Assembly: GCA_900314745.1 (NCBI GenBank)
Contig: OMWK01000010.1
Span: forward strand, 1 to 64,000
Length of the DNA stretch: 64,000 nucleotides
From: an uncultured Eubacteriales bacterium
Lineage (GTDB): Bacteria > Bacillota > Clostridia > Saccharofermentanales > Saccharofermentanaceae
Direction of reading: 5' to 3'
Numbering within the stretch: the stretch's first letter is position 1; every line of letters begins with the position of its first letter. Below are positions 25,543-36,051 of this stretch, one piece after another. Below the pieces are notes generated by a model. That model ran no database searches. It was not told the DNA's origin and was given only the letters and a program-made list of their open reading frames with translations. A program made the translations under genes and the position numbers.

Positions 25543-26417
25543 GTAGCAACGATGTAAAGTTACGCAGTAAGTCAGGCTCAATCGCAGCCTACAGTGCGCT
25601 CGTATACGTTGTAGTTGTATTCTTCGCTATACTTGCCATTATTCCTTTCTGGTACATGTTCATGAATGCAACATGGGATACTTTCTCCATCCAGACAGGA
25701 ATCAAGCTTTGGCCTAACTTCGGACATATCTTCGAACAGCTCAAGGCTAACTGGACCTATCTTTCCAACCGTTCAACATTCAGTTTTGCTCTTGGTTTCA
25801 AGAACTCACTGATCATCACTGTTTCTTCAACAGTATTGACAGTTTACTTCTCTGCTCTTACAGCTTATGGCTTGAGCGTCTATGACTTCAAGGGAAGAAA
25901 GACAGTCTTCACATTGATCGTTGGAGTTATGATGGTTCCTACAGCGGTTAACATCACAGGTTTCTACAGACTCATGAATGCTATGGGTCTCCTCGGAACA
26001 AGATGGCCTTTGATCCTTCCTGCAATCGCAGCTCCCTCAACGGTTTTCTTCATTAAGCAGTACATTGATACTTCGCTTTCCAAGGAAATCATCGAGGCTG
26101 CAAGAATCGACGGCGCAGGCGAGTTCTACACATTCAACAGAGTTTGCCTTCCTATCTTGGTACCGGCTCTTGCTACACAGGGTATCTTCTCCTTCCTGGG
26201 ATCTTGGAACAACTTCTTCGCTCCTTCGATCCTCCTCACAAAGCAGGATCTGAAGACTCTCCCTTTGATGGTATCGTTGCTCTACGGTGACCGTTACACA
26301 GACTATGGTGCTATTTACATCGGTCTGTCCGCATCCGTATTCCCGATCATCATCGCGTATGCATTCCTCCAGAGATACATCATTCAGGGTGTTTCTGCAG
26401 GTGGTGTTAAGGAGTAA
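25539..26417 (+). CDS. MalG-type sugar permease
   Basis: A 292-residue partner of the large permease with six membrane segments. The EAA loop reads EIIEAARIDGAGEFYTFNRVCLP. Start overlaps the upstream stop as ATGA. Like the binding protein it uses codons typical of strong expression. No ATPase gene follows, so a shared MsmX/UgpC-type ATPase must act with it. Confidence 0.92.
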   Translation: MSSNDVKLRSKSGSIAAYSALVYVVVVFFAILAIIPFWYMFMNATWDTFSIQTGIKLWPNFGHIFEQLKANWTYLSNRSTFSFALGFKNSLIITVSSTVLTVYFSALTAYGLSVYDFKGRKTVFTLIVGVMMVPTAVNITGFYRLMNAMGLLGTRWPLILPAIAAPSTVFFIKQYIDTSLSKEIIEAARIDGAGEFYTFNRVCLPILVPALATQGIFSFLGSWNNFFAPSILLTKQDLKTLPLMVSLLYGDRYTDYGAIYIGLSASVFPIIIAYAFLQRYIIQGVSAGGVKE

Positions 26418-26452
26418 TTTCACTCCGGATTGTAAAACCTATTGGTTATTTG

Positions 26453-26487
26453 AAGAGCCGTGCATTGCACGGCTCTTCTTATGTTTA
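26453..26487 (+). terminator. Terminator after the permease pair
   Basis: GAAGAGCCGTGC and GCACGGCTCTTC form a 12-base-pair stem with an ATT loop, followed by TTATGTTTATAT. Ends the transporter transcript. Confidence 0.85.
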
Positions 26488-26521
26488 TATAATATAATCA
26501 TTAATTTTTTAGGAGGTTTGT

Positions 26522-27358
26522 ATGAAGAACGTTAGTAAGACACTGGCTGCTTCAGTATTGGCAGTATCCATGTGTATCGGACTTACAGGCTGTTTTGGCG
26601 CTTCCAAGAAGTGCAAGGAAGCAGGTCTCGAATTCATGGATCTCGCACTTGACAAAGAGGTTGAGGACATGGCTGACATGTGTACAGACGACGATGAGGC
26701 TCTCGCTTGCTTCGGTCCGTATGCCGCTGATAACGAGGCTGTTGATCTTCTCCTCGAGAGAGCAACTGTTGAATACACTTCAAACAGCAAGAAGGACGGC
26801 AAGATTACTATAGTTTATACTGTTACTCTGCCCGATTACGATGCTGCTATCGATGAGGATCCTGAGGATATTGATGAATTCGAAGATCTTCTTGATGAGG
26901 TAGAGGGTACTGTTGAGATCGAAGTATCCCTGGTATTCGAAGAGAAGAGAGATGAGTGGCTCATCGATAACTATGATGATTTTGTTGAAGATTTCTATGA
27001 TGAACTCTACGGCATCGACTTCGGTTTCCAGTCCGAGTACGAAGGCTGGGTAGCTACAGAGAACTGGTGGGGAGCAGACGGAACCGTATATTCCGGTGAC
27101 AGATACTACCTCGATCTTGACCTGAATATCACCAATGAGCACTATAATGATCAGATGGTATACACATTCAAGGTATTCTGCGGCGGCAATCTGATCTATA
27201 CAAGCAACAGCATCACAGACAGCGGTTTCCTCGAGAATTACTGCTACACTGATGATACATCTCTTGGCGTAGAATACTTCCCTGCAGGTTCTTATACTTT
27301 CGTTCTTTACGATAGTAACGGAGTTGAATTCTACAGTTCTACATGTACTGTTGAGTGA
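26522..27358 (+). CDS. Lipoprotein of unknown function in the cellodextrin locus
   Basis: A 278-residue protein. Signal peptide with lipobox LTGC (Cys about 23). Residues 27-135 resemble the alpha/beta fold of small DUF4878/DUF5105-like lipoproteins that read as a ligand-free helper domain; residues about 165-278 are beta-rich with aromatic residues (WWGADGTVYSGDRYY), possibly a carbohydrate- or wall-binding beta-sandwich. Family names are tentative. Strong TTAGGAGG site, own terminator on both sides, and the same biased codon use as its neighbours. Confidence 0.65.
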   Translation: MKNVSKTLAASVLAVSMCIGLTGCFGASKKCKEAGLEFMDLALDKEVEDMADMCTDDDEALACFGPYAADNEAVDLLLERATVEYTSNSKKDGKITIVYTVTLPDYDAAIDEDPEDIDEFEDLLDEVEGTVEIEVSLVFEEKRDEWLIDNYDDFVEDFYDELYGIDFGFQSEYEGWVATENWWGADGTVYSGDRYYLDLDLNITNEHYNDQMVYTFKVFCGGNLIYTSNSITDSGFLENYCYTDDTSLGVEYFPAGSYTFVLYDSNGVEFYSSTCTVE

Positions 27359-27380
27359 GTTAGAACAACCTGAATTATCG

Positions 27381-27412
27381 AAGACCGTTCCGTAAGGGAC
27401 GGTCTTTTATGT
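27381..27412 (+). terminator. Terminator after the lipoprotein gene
   Basis: AAGACCGTTCC and GGGACGGTCTT pair around GTAA, followed by TTATGTTG. One G-U pair, otherwise complete. Confidence 0.85.
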
Positions 27413-27449
27413 TGTTTGTAAACTAACTAATAATTTCCTGTTTCTGTCG

Positions 27450-27478
27450 TTCAAAAGAAAGGACGTATAGTGTAAAAT
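27450..27478 (+). promoter_or_regulatory. Promoter of the cellobiose phosphorylase gene
   Basis: TTCAAA and TAAAAT separated by 17 bases, about 40 bases before the ATG. The TAAAAT -10 is shared with the promoters at 21392 and 52591. Confidence 0.55.
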
Positions 27479-27518
27479 ATTCCTATCTTTTTGAAAAAAC
27501 ACCACGGAGGCAACCACT

Positions 27519-30008
27519 ATGAAATTTGGTCATTTCGATGACGCGCGTAAAGAGTACGTCATCAATACTCCCAAGACACCTTATCCTTGGATCAACTATC
27601 TTGGAAATCAGGGATTCTTCTCCCTTATCTCTAACACAGCCGGCGGCTACAGCTTCTATAAGGACGCAAGGCTTAGAAGAATTACACGTTATCGCTATAA
27701 CAACGTACCTCTCGATATGGGCGGTCGTTATTTCTACATCAATGACAATGGCACAGTATGGAATCCCGGCTGGTCTCCTGTAAAGACAGAGCTCGATGCT
27801 TATGAGTGCCGCCATGGTATGGGTTATACCATCATCACAGGTAAGAAGAATGATCTGAAGGCTGAGGTTACATTCTTTGTTCCCCAGAACTATGACGGAG
27901 AGGTTCAGCAGGTTGTCCTCACTAATGAAGGTTCCGCTCCGAAGGAGTTCTCTATTTTCTCAATGGCTGAGTGGTGTTTGTGGGATGCTCAGGATGACTG
28001 CACAAACTTCCAGAGAAACTTCTCAACAGGCCGTGTAGAGATCTTAGGCTCAACTATCTATCACGTAACAGAGTACAGAGACAGACGTAATCACTACGCT
28101 TTCTATACAGTTAATGACACAATCGACGGTTATGACACAGACCGTGATGCATTCCTCGGAAGCATCTACAACGGCTGGGACAACCCTGAGACAGTTAAGG
28201 CGGGCAAGGCTTCCAATTCCTTCGCTGACGGCTGGTCTCCCATCGCTTCACACTACAAGAAGGTTACACTCGCTCCCGGTGAGACAAAGACATTGATCTA
28301 CATTCTCGGATATGCTGAGAATCCTCAGGACAAGAAGTTCGCTTCCACAAAGCCCGAGGGTCTTCTCACAAGAGAGAAATGGGTTCTCAACAGAGAGAAG
28401 GCTGATGCAATGATCGAGAAGTACAACACACCTGAGAAGGTTGCTGCTGGTCTCGAGGAACTTCGCAATACATGGGATCATCTCCTCTCGATCTTCAAGG
28501 TTGATACACCTGATGATAAGGTTAACCGTATGGTAAACATCTGGAACCAGTATCAGTGCATGGTTACGTTCAACCTCTCCCGTTCCGCTTCTTACTTCGA
28601 GTCCGGTATCGGCCGTGGTATGGGCTTCAGAGATTCCAACCAGGATATCCTCGGATTCGTACATCAGATCCCTGATCGTGCAAGAGAGAGAATCATCGAC
28701 ATCGCTTCAACACAGATGCCTGACGGCGGATGCTATCACCAGTATCAGCCTCTTACCAAGAAGGGTAACTCCGATATCGGCGGTGACTTCTCTGATGACC
28801 CGCTCTGGATGATCCTTTCTGTTGCTGCTTATATCAAGGAGACAGGCGACTGGACGATCCTCGATGAGATGGTTCCTTACGACAACGACGAGTCACTTGC
28901 TAAGCCTATGCTCGATCACCTCAAGGTTTCCTTCTATCACATCGTTGAGAATCTCGGACCTCACGGACTGCCTCTTGCAATGAGAGCTGACTGGAACGAC
29001 TGTATCAACCTCTCATGCTTCTCCGACACACCGGGTGAGTCTTTCCAGACATACACAAATCCTAAGTTCAAGGCTGAGGGCGGCTATTCCAAGATCGCTG
29101 AGTCCGTATTCGTTGCAGCTCTGTTCACATACACAGGTCCTGCATACGTAGGTATCCTCGAGCACCTCGGTAAGACAGAAGAGGCTGCTAAGGCTCAGGC
29201 TGAGATCGATAAGATGAAGAAGAACGTCATGGAGTCTGCTTTCGACGGCGAGTGGTTCTTAAGAGCTTATGATGCTAACGGCGAGAAGATGGGTTCCCAC
29301 GAGTGTGAGGAAGGTAAGATCTTCATCGAGCCTCAGGGCTTCGCAGTTATGTCTGAGATCGGTAAGGACGTAGGCGCTGATATCAAGACATTGAACTCCA
29401 TCGATAAGTATCTGAACTGCGAGTTCGGTCTCGTTCTCAACAATCCTGCATTCACAAAGTACTACATCCAGTACGGTGAGATCTCCACATATCCGGGCGG
29501 ATACAAGGAGAACGCAGGTATCTTCACACATAACAACGCATGGATCATCTGTGCTGAGGCTTATGCAGGAAGAGGAGAGAAGGCATTCGAGTACTATTCC
29601 AAGATCGCTCCTGCTTTCACTGAGGAGACATCCGACATCCACAAGACTGAGCCGTACGTTTACGGTCAGATGATCGGCGGTAAGGATGCTAAGAACTTTG
29701 GTCAGGGCAAGAACTCCTGGCTCACAGGTACGGCTGCATGGAACATGGTTGCCATCTCCCAGTACATCCTCGGTGTTAAGCCTGAGTTCGACGGCTTAAG
29801 AGTAGATCCTTCCATCCCTTCAGCATGGGACGGCTTCAAGGCTACACGTCAGTTCAGAGGCGACACTTACGAGATTACAATCAAGAATCCCGATCACGTT
29901 AACAAGGGCGTAAAGAGCCTCACAGTTGACGGTCAGGCTGTCGACGGCTGCATCGTTCCCGTATGCGGTGACGGCAAGACACACCAGGTTGAGGTAGTCC
30001 TCGGATAA
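27519..30008 (+). CDS. Cellobiose phosphorylase (GH94)
   Basis: An 829-residue cytosolic enzyme: cellobiose plus phosphate gives glucose 1-phosphate and glucose. The N-terminus [15 protein letters not shown] and the stretch ending in [17 protein letters not shown] are nearly the textbook start of clostridial cellobiose phosphorylases. The general acid Asp lies in [11 protein letters not shown] near residue 490; the substrate loop [16 protein letters not shown] is near 363. No signal peptide. The domain order is beta-sandwich, linker helix, (alpha/alpha)6 barrel. Own promoter and GGAGG site. It saves one ATP per disaccharide compared with hydrolysis. Confidence 0.95.
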   Translation: MKFGHFDDARKEYVINTPKTPYPWINYLGNQGFFSLISNTAGGYSFYKDARLRRITRYRYNNVPLDMGGRYFYINDNGTVWNPGWSPVKTELDAYECRHGMGYTIITGKKNDLKAEVTFFVPQNYDGEVQQVVLTNEGSAPKEFSIFSMAEWCLWDAQDDCTNFQRNFSTGRVEILGSTIYHVTEYRDRRNHYAFYTVNDTIDGYDTDRDAFLGSIYNGWDNPETVKAGKASNSFADGWSPIASHYKKVTLAPGETKTLIYILGYAENPQDKKFASTKPEGLLTREKWVLNREKADAMIEKYNTPEKVAAGLEELRNTWDHLLSIFKVDTPDDKVNRMVNIWNQYQCMVTFNLSRSASYFESGIGRGMGFRDSNQDILGFVHQIPDRARERIIDIASTQMPDGGCYHQYQPLTKKGNSDIGGDFSDDPLWMILSVAAYIKETGDWTILDEMVPYDNDESLAKPMLDHLKVSFYHIVENLGPHGLPLAMRADWNDCINLSCFSDTPGESFQTYTNPKFKAEGGYSKIAESVFVAALFTYTGPAYVGILEHLGKTEEAAKAQAEIDKMKKNVMESAFDGEWFLRAYDANGEKMGSHECEEGKIFIEPQGFAVMSEIGKDVGADIKTLNSIDKYLNCEFGLVLNNPAFTKYYIQYGEISTYPGGYKENAGIFTHNNAWIICAEAYAGRGEKAFEYYSKIAPAFTEETSDIHKTEPYVYGQMIGGKDAKNFGQGKNSWLTGTAAWNMVAISQYILGVKPEFDGLRVDPSIPSAWDGFKATRQFRGDTYEITIKNPDHVNKGVKSLTVDGQAVDGCIVPVCGDGKTHQVEVVLG

Positions 30009-30039
30009 ATCTTGTAAAGACTTGAATTTATTTACGACA

Positions 30040-30080
30040 AGACCCCGTCAGCCCTTTTCGGTTGGCGGGGTCTGTTGTAA
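30040..30080 (+). terminator. Hairpin between the two phosphorylase genes
   Basis: AGACCCCGTCAGCC pairs with GGTTGGCGGGGTCT (14 pairs, including G-U) around CTTTTC, followed by GTTGTAAAATTATT. The U-run is weak, so it may work as an attenuator or mRNA-protecting stem. Confidence 0.75.
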
Positions 30081-30125
30081 AATTATTAGCGTATATTTCC
30101 TACTACAAAATGGAGGTTTCCCCAT

Positions 30126-33100
30126 ATGGCAAGCAACAAGACAGTTAACGGCATCAAAGCCAGAGATCAGCAGGTTTCTGCTAAGTCTATCGCATTGGGA
30201 AAGTTTAACAGCATCATCACAGGCAATGTAAGCGCACAGTACATCGGATTCACCAAGACTCCCGTTGTAGCTGCAGTGAGCGGTCTTGCATTCGAGTCAC
30301 CCGTTGTATCGGTAGTGCTCCAGCTTAATGAGATCAACGATGTTCTTACTAAGCTTTTCGAGCAGGGCAAGAGTGTGCTCTTCACGGCAGAAGGTGACCT
30401 TTATTCAGAAGGTTCAAGTGCACCCGAGGCAATAAGCGCAGAGCAGAAGGCTGCAATCAAGGCTGCCATCGACGGCGCGAAGACCTGGGGCGGCGAGCTC
30501 GACGACAACGGCGAACTGACATTTGACCCTGCCACACCTGCACCCGGTCCTCACTACTACACCAACATGCTGATCGGTAACCGTATCGGCTTCGACAGAC
30601 CCCTGCAGAGCACACCTAAGAGTGCAGTTGATGCATTGGGCGGCGGATCTTTCAGATCACATGCCGACACACAGGTTCTTGCTACAAGATGGGACTACCT
30701 CCCCGAGGAGAACGGTTTCCCTGCAAACAGACAGTTCTACTTAACAGAGAACGGCAAGCAGATATTCTGGTCCGGCACGGCTAAGGCTGACGGTCTTAAG
30801 AAGGTTACCACCACACATTCACAGAACAGAACGATCATCTCCTACGAGCTTCTGGACGGACTTAAGATCACAAGAACAATCTTTATCCTCCCCGCACAGG
30901 ACAATATGCCTCTTGCTACAGAAGCACAGATGATCAACATCGAGAATACGGGCTCCAAGGACAGAGACCTCCGTATCGTTTACACGGGTATGTTCGGAAC
31001 GAAGCAGGTACACGCTTTAAGTGAGGACGTTATCTTCACGACGGTTGTCTGCGAGTCCGAGGTTTACTATGACGAGAGCGACAACATCCTCGCCATCTGT
31101 AATGACCCCAACCCCAAGAATGCCAAGGGCAACATCCGCTGGAACACATTGCTCGTTCATGAGGACGGCAAAGTTAAGCTCCCGACACAGTACTGCGCAC
31201 GTTATGCAGACTTCGTAGGAAGCGGCACGCTCGCTAACCCTGAGTACATCGCATTCCTTTCCGACAAGCAGTCCAGAAAGGGTCCCGGATTCTTCGCACT
31301 TGCCACAAGCTTCACGGTAAAGGCCGGCGGATCCGTAAGAGCAGACAACTTCACATGTCTTTCTTCCGATGTTGTTAACGACGCTTATGTTGTTGATCAG
31401 ACAACCAACGAGGAGATCGCAAACCTCATCGCTTACTACAGCGACGAGAAGGCTCTCCCCGAGATGTACAAGAAGGTCGTTGACTTTACACACGATTACA
31501 GCAAGTACATGAAGATCTCCCACGACGATAAGAACTTCGAGTCTTACGTTAACAATAACCTTCCTTTCCAGGTCTTCTATCAGACATTCGTCAGCCGTTC
31601 ACTCGACTGGACGCAGAAGGGTTACCGTGAGATCGGATTCAGAGAGATCCAGGATATCTTCGCTTCCATGTACTACTTCGCAGGCATGGGTCAGCAGGAA
31701 TTCGTTAAGAAGCTCCTCCGCGAGTGGACAAGCAACGTATTCCCCGACGGGTATACGAACCACAACTTCTACTGGTACGGCAAGGAGCCCGGTCAGTGGT
31801 CAGACGACGGTCTGTGGCTCCTGCAGGCTCTCGACAGATATGTAAGTCTTACAGGCGACTACGACTTCCTTAAGGAAGAGGTAGTCATGGCTGAGACTTA
31901 CGAGACTCCCGACGAGGCTATGAAGGCCGTTAAGGAGGGAAGAGGCCAGAAGAGAACCATCCTCGAGACGATCAAGGCTATCATCACATACAGTGCCAAG
32001 ATCTCCGTCGGTGCTCACGGCATCCCGCTCATCGACAGAGCTGACTGGAACGACTGCTTGAGAGTTGATCCCGACTTCCTGCCCGCAGGCAAGAAGCTCG
32101 AGGTTTACAAGGAGCAGTTAGCTTCTAAGGGCAAGGCTTACGGTGAGGTTCCTTTCGAGTCAGAGTTCTCCGAGTCCACAATGAACGGCTTCCTTTTGAA
32201 GGTTGCCATCGATGCTGCAAAGGGCATGTTCGAGAAGACAGGCGATGCTGCTTATGCTGCTGAACTCGCTGACCTTTCCGAGGCAGTTAAGAAGACAATG
32301 AGAGAGAACGCATGGAAGAACGACTTCTTCGCAAGAGTATTGTTCAACAGGAAGGATAAGCCCGAGCTCGAGTACCTCGGTGCTGCAGGCGATAAGCTTC
32401 AGGTTGAGGATGCTCCCGGAACATACTTCCTCAATGCATTCTCATGGTCCGTACTCTCCGGATGCGCAGACGAGCAGCAGATCTCCACAATGCTCGATTC
32501 CATGGATAAGTACATCAAGTCACCTTACGGCTTCAGACTCTGCTCCACCGTTGACTATCCGAAGATCGCTCCCAGGATCGACGTTGCACTTTATTATCCC
32601 GGTGACCGTGAGAACGGCGGTGTATTCAAGCACGCTAACATGATGGCTGCTGCAGCTATGCTCAAGGCAGCTAAGGAGGTTTCCGATGTTAAGCTCGCTG
32701 CAAGACTTGCTAAGACAGCTTACTGGGTAATCGACTGCATCCTGCCTTACAGAACACTGAAGCACCCGTTTGACTCCTGCGGTAATCCCAGGTGGTGCAC
32801 ACAGTACAATAACTCAAGCACAGGCGAGAACATCGGACCTACGCTCTCCGGTACATCAACATGGCTCCTGTTGTGTCTGTTCTCCTGCTTCGGTGTAGAG
32901 TTCACATCCGATGCACTTATCGTTGAGCCTCTGCTCCGCGAGAGTGACACAGGACTTAACGTAACGGTTAACAGCGGTCTTGCAGTATACGATATCAGTA
33001 TCAGCAAGCCCGAGGGCTTCCGCCGTACGAACGAGGGCGTAAAGGTCTTCTGCGACGGCAATGAACTTCCTGACTGCAAGGTACCGATCTTCACGGATGG

Positions 33101-33134
33101 TGCTTCGCATAAGGTTGAAGTTAAGTTCTCGTGA
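30126..33134 (+). CDS. Second GH94 enzyme, probable cellodextrin phosphorylase
   Basis: A 1002-residue cytosolic GH94 protein. The general acid is in the motif DRADWNDCLRV near residue 640, and the substrate loop GYREIGFREIQD near 500 replaces the [12 protein letters not shown] of the first enzyme. The length and the long extra N-terminal domain (about 170 residues before FRSHADTQVLATRWDYLP) fit cellodextrin phosphorylases (about 980 residues), which act on chains of three or more glucoses. Other GH94 activities such as laminari- or beta-1,2-oligoglucan phosphorolysis cannot be excluded. The cellulase start codon overlaps its stop. Confidence 0.82.
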   Translation: MASNKTVNGIKARDQQVSAKSIALGKFNSIITGNVSAQYIGFTKTPVVAAVSGLAFESPVVSVVLQLNEINDVLTKLFEQGKSVLFTAEGDLYSEGSSAPEAISAEQKAAIKAAIDGAKTWGGELDDNGELTFDPATPAPGPHYYTNMLIGNRIGFDRPLQSTPKSAVDALGGGSFRSHADTQVLATRWDYLPEENGFPANRQFYLTENGKQIFWSGTAKADGLKKVTTTHSQNRTIISYELLDGLKITRTIFILPAQDNMPLATEAQMINIENTGSKDRDLRIVYTGMFGTKQVHALSEDVIFTTVVCESEVYYDESDNILAICNDPNPKNAKGNIRWNTLLVHEDGKVKLPTQYCARYADFVGSGTLANPEYIAFLSDKQSRKGPGFFALATSFTVKAGGSVRADNFTCLSSDVVNDAYVVDQTTNEEIANLIAYYSDEKALPEMYKKVVDFTHDYSKYMKISHDDKNFESYVNNNLPFQVFYQTFVSRSLDWTQKGYREIGFREIQDIFASMYYFAGMGQQEFVKKLLREWTSNVFPDGYTNHNFYWYGKEPGQWSDDGLWLLQALDRYVSLTGDYDFLKEEVVMAETYETPDEAMKAVKEGRGQKRTILETIKAIITYSAKISVGAHGIPLIDRADWNDCLRVDPDFLPAGKKLEVYKEQLASKGKAYGEVPFESEFSESTMNGFLLKVAIDAAKGMFEKTGDAAYAAELADLSEAVKKTMRENAWKNDFFARVLFNRKDKPELEYLGAAGDKLQVEDAPGTYFLNAFSWSVLSGCADEQQISTMLDSMDKYIKSPYGFRLCSTVDYPKIAPRIDVALYYPGDRENGGVFKHANMMAAAAMLKAAKEVSDVKLAARLAKTAYWVIDCILPYRTLKHPFDSCGNPRWCTQYNNSSTGENIGPTLSGTSTWLLLCLFSCFGVEFTSDALIVEPLLRESDTGLNVTVNSGLAVYDISISKPEGFRRTNEGVKVFCDGNELPDCKVPIFTDGASHKVEVKFS

Positions 33135-34834
33135 AACTTAAGAAAGTCGTATCACTGATTCTGACAGTTGTATTGACGGCGTCGCTTTATGCGGCGCTTG
33201 TCAATATTGTGGGGGAAACTTCCGGTGATACATCCGTCTATGCTGCCACCGGCATTGACGGGGATGACTGGCTCCATACTTCAGGCGGCAGGATAGTAGA
33301 TGCTTCGGGCCGTGAGGTCAGGCTCACGGGCATCAACTGGTTCGGTTATAACACCGGCACGAATATCTTCGACGGATGCTGGTCGATAAACATGGCATCA
33401 GGTCTTAAGGCCATCGCGGATCACGGATTCAATCTTCTTCGTATTCCGATATCTTCGGAGCTTATACTCGCGTGGAAGAGCGGCCGGTATCCGCAGGCGA
33501 ATTACAATTCGTATACCAATCCGGAACTGAATGGAATGAATTCACTTCAGATTTTTGATTATGCCGTTGCCAAGTGCCGTGAATACGGGCTCAAGATCAT
33601 GTTCGATCTTCACAGTGTGGACAGTAACGGCGGCGGTCATATGTATCCCTACTGGTATAACGAGACCTATTCCGAGGACAGATGGATAGAGTCTCTTACG
33701 TGGCTCACATCACACTATAACGGCAATGACACCGTTATAGCGATCGATCTTAAGAACGAGCCTCACGGCAGCACGGTATGGGACGGAAGCAATGCCCAGA
33801 CCAACTGGAGACGGGCAGCCACAAGAGCGGGAAATGCGATCCTCGATATCAATCCCAATCTTCTCATAATGATCGAGGGAATAGAGACGTGTAACGGTCA
33901 GACTGCCTTCTGGGGCGGTAACCTTCAGGGCGTCAGGAACTATCCCGTGAACTTCGGTTCGGCGGACAGGAATGACCAGATAGTCTATTCGCCACACGAT
34001 TACGGTCCGGCGGTCTATCAGCAGCCGTGGTTCCACAACGGTGATTTCTCGTTCAACACTTTGTATAACGAGTATTGGCACAACATGTTCCTCTACATAA
34101 AGGAAGAGAACATAGCGCCGCTTCTCATCGGAGAGTGGGGAGGATTCATGGACGGCGGTGCTAATGAGCACTGGATGAACCTCGAAGCCCAGATGATCAA
34201 CCGCTACGGCTTAAGCCACACGTTCTGGTGCTTCAATGCAAACTCCGGCGATACCGGCGGACTTGTAGGCTATGATTTCCAGACATGGGATGAAGCCAAG
34301 TATGCACTCGTAAGGCCCACACTCTGGCAGACTTCTTCCGGAAGGTTCATAGGTCTTGACCACCAGATCCAGCTCGGCGCGAACGGTGTGACGGTAACGG
34401 GAGGTTCTTCCTCTGCCGTTACGTATACTTCGCCTCAGTCGAATACCAATGTGGTGACGGATGAGGAGCGCCAGTATGCGATGGACTTCATCGAGCGTCT
34501 TTACGTGAACATGCTCGGAAGATCTTCCGACTCACAGGGCAAGAACTACTGGTACGGAAGACTCGTAAACAACACGGTCGACGGCATGACTCTCGCTGAC
34601 GGTTTCTTCTTCAGCAACGAGTTCACGGCTATGAGTGCGAACATGAGCAATGAGCAGTTTGTAAGGCGCATGTACATTACGATCTTAGGCCGCGAACCTG
34701 ATGGCGTTGGCCTTCCTTACTGGACCCAAAGACTTGATTCCGGAGCGATGACTCGTGAGCAGGTCTACAGAGGATTCCTGGGTTCACAGGAATGGATAGG
34801 AAGATGTAATGCCAATGTGCTTCTGAGACCATGA
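33131..34834 (+). CDS. Secreted GH5 cellulase with C-terminal DUF4214 region
   Basis: A 567-residue endoglucanase candidate. Signal peptide to about residue 35 (cleavage after VYA). GH5 motifs: LTGINWFGYNTG, MFDLHS, the acid/base Glu in IDLKNEPHG (about 210) and the nucleophile Glu in LIGEWGGF (about 335). After a Ser/Thr linker, residues about 445-567 hold two DUF4214 units (MLGRSSDSQGKNYWYGRL and ILGREPDGVGLPYW), a domain found at the ends of secreted proteins in gut Clostridia. No cellulose-binding module or dockerin. GTG start within GTGA overlap to the phosphorylase gene, so translation is coupled. Confidence 0.9.
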   Translation: MKLKKVVSLILTVVLTASLYAALVNIVGETSGDTSVYAATGIDGDDWLHTSGGRIVDASGREVRLTGINWFGYNTGTNIFDGCWSINMASGLKAIADHGFNLLRIPISSELILAWKSGRYPQANYNSYTNPELNGMNSLQIFDYAVAKCREYGLKIMFDLHSVDSNGGGHMYPYWYNETYSEDRWIESLTWLTSHYNGNDTVIAIDLKNEPHGSTVWDGSNAQTNWRRAATRAGNAILDINPNLLIMIEGIETCNGQTAFWGGNLQGVRNYPVNFGSADRNDQIVYSPHDYGPAVYQQPWFHNGDFSFNTLYNEYWHNMFLYIKEENIAPLLIGEWGGFMDGGANEHWMNLEAQMINRYGLSHTFWCFNANSGDTGGLVGYDFQTWDEAKYALVRPTLWQTSSGRFIGLDHQIQLGANGVTVTGGSSSAVTYTSPQSNTNVVTDEERQYAMDFIERLYVNMLGRSSDSQGKNYWYGRLVNNTVDGMTLADGFFFSNEFTAMSANMSNEQFVRRMYITILGREPDGVGLPYWTQRLDSGAMTREQVYRGFLGSQEWIGRCNANVLLRP

Positions 34835-36051
34835 TCGGCAGATGCAGAAACTGTACAGGTCAATTGACCTTTGATCCGGCAAAGCAGATGCTCGTCTGCG
34901 GTAACTGCGGGGGAACATTCGCTCCCGCAGATTACGGCGTGTCGGAACAGGAACTTCTCTGGGACACGAAGGTTGAGTCGTTAAGCGATATTTACGGAAC
35001 GGATGCTCCCGGGTACATAGACAGTTACGTGTATGTTTGTAAAAGCTGCGGAGGCGAGATAATAATCAACGGAACCGAAGCCTCGACCAGGTGCCTTTAC
35101 TGCGGCAATACAGCTGTTGTATTCAGCAGGATCGCGAAGCAGAAGAGACCGGGATATATCCTTCCTTTTAAGTTAAGTTCCGGCGACGCTGTGGAAGCGG
35201 TGCGCGGGAGATTCTCGAAGGGGTTCTTTATTCCTAAAAGCATCCGGAACTTTACGCCGGATGATGTGCGCGGAATATATATTCCCTACTGGGTAGTTAA
35301 TTGTTTCCACAAAGGATCTGCGGTCGTCTCGGGAAGCGTCAGGAGAGGCAAAAGGACGTCGACCGTTTACTTCGGCAGGGCGGGACACATGAATATCACC
35401 GGGCTGCCTCTGGATGCATCGAGGATGCTTTCCGATGACAGCAGTTCAAGACTTGAGCCTTATGATCTTAGCGAAATGACTTCATTCGAAGAATCGTATC
35501 TTCTCGGATTCTATTCGAATATCTCAGACATAAACTACGGGAATCTTAAGGGGGCGGCAAGTAAGAGGGCTGACGCTTATTTTGATGAACTGGTCCTTAA
35601 AAGTGTTCATGATGCAAGCTCCCCCTGCATACATTCCGAGTCGCATGTAACGACAGTGAATTTTACCAACATGAAATATGCCATGCTTCCCGCATGGTTT
35701 GTTACCTACACGCATAACGGGATTCATAACACAGTAGTAGTGAACGGGCAGACAGGTAAAGTTGTGTGCGGAGTTCCGTGGAACAAGACGCTTTTCTTCC
35801 TGTTGATGACTGTATCAGGCATCGCGTTCACGGGATTGTTCTTCCTGATCTTAAGACAGATGATTCCGTTCCTGATCGACTTCGGATCAGGCAAAAGCAC
35901 TACAGCGTGTAGCTATCTTCTGGCGGCTGTCGCGGCAGGCACGATCGCCCTGTTCTCATACGGCATTTCCAGGATAAGAAGAGTCATGAAGAGCATCGAT
36001 CTTACACAGGCTGTATCTATCTTCAATTTTGCAGGGAGGAGACAGGGCTGA
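34831..36051 (+). CDS. TFIIB-type zinc-ribbon membrane protein
   Basis: A 406-residue protein. Two zinc ribbons are visible: CRNC...CGNC within residues 5-30 and CKSC...CLYC near 70-95. A central domain of about 200 residues has the sequence FTPDDVRGIYIPYWVVNCFH. Two membrane helices lie near 313-335 and 355-380. Proteins of this type are common in Clostridia and function is unknown; they may be membrane-bound quality-control or regulatory factors. Start overlaps the cellulase stop as ATGA, and the next small gene overlaps its stop by one base. Confidence 0.75.
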   Translation: MIGRCRNCTGQLTFDPAKQMLVCGNCGGTFAPADYGVSEQELLWDTKVESLSDIYGTDAPGYIDSYVYVCKSCGGEIIINGTEASTRCLYCGNTAVVFSRIAKQKRPGYILPFKLSSGDAVEAVRGRFSKGFFIPKSIRNFTPDDVRGIYIPYWVVNCFHKGSAVVSGSVRRGKRTSTVYFGRAGHMNITGLPLDASRMLSDDSSSRLEPYDLSEMTSFEESYLLGFYSNISDINYGNLKGAASKRADAYFDELVLKSVHDASSPCIHSESHVTTVNFTNMKYAMLPAWFVTYTHNGIHNTVVVNGQTGKVVCGVPWNKTLFFLLMTVSGIAFTGLFFLILRQMIPFLIDFGSGKSTTACSYLLAAVAAGTIALFSYGISRIRRVMKSIDLTQAVSIFNFAGRRQG

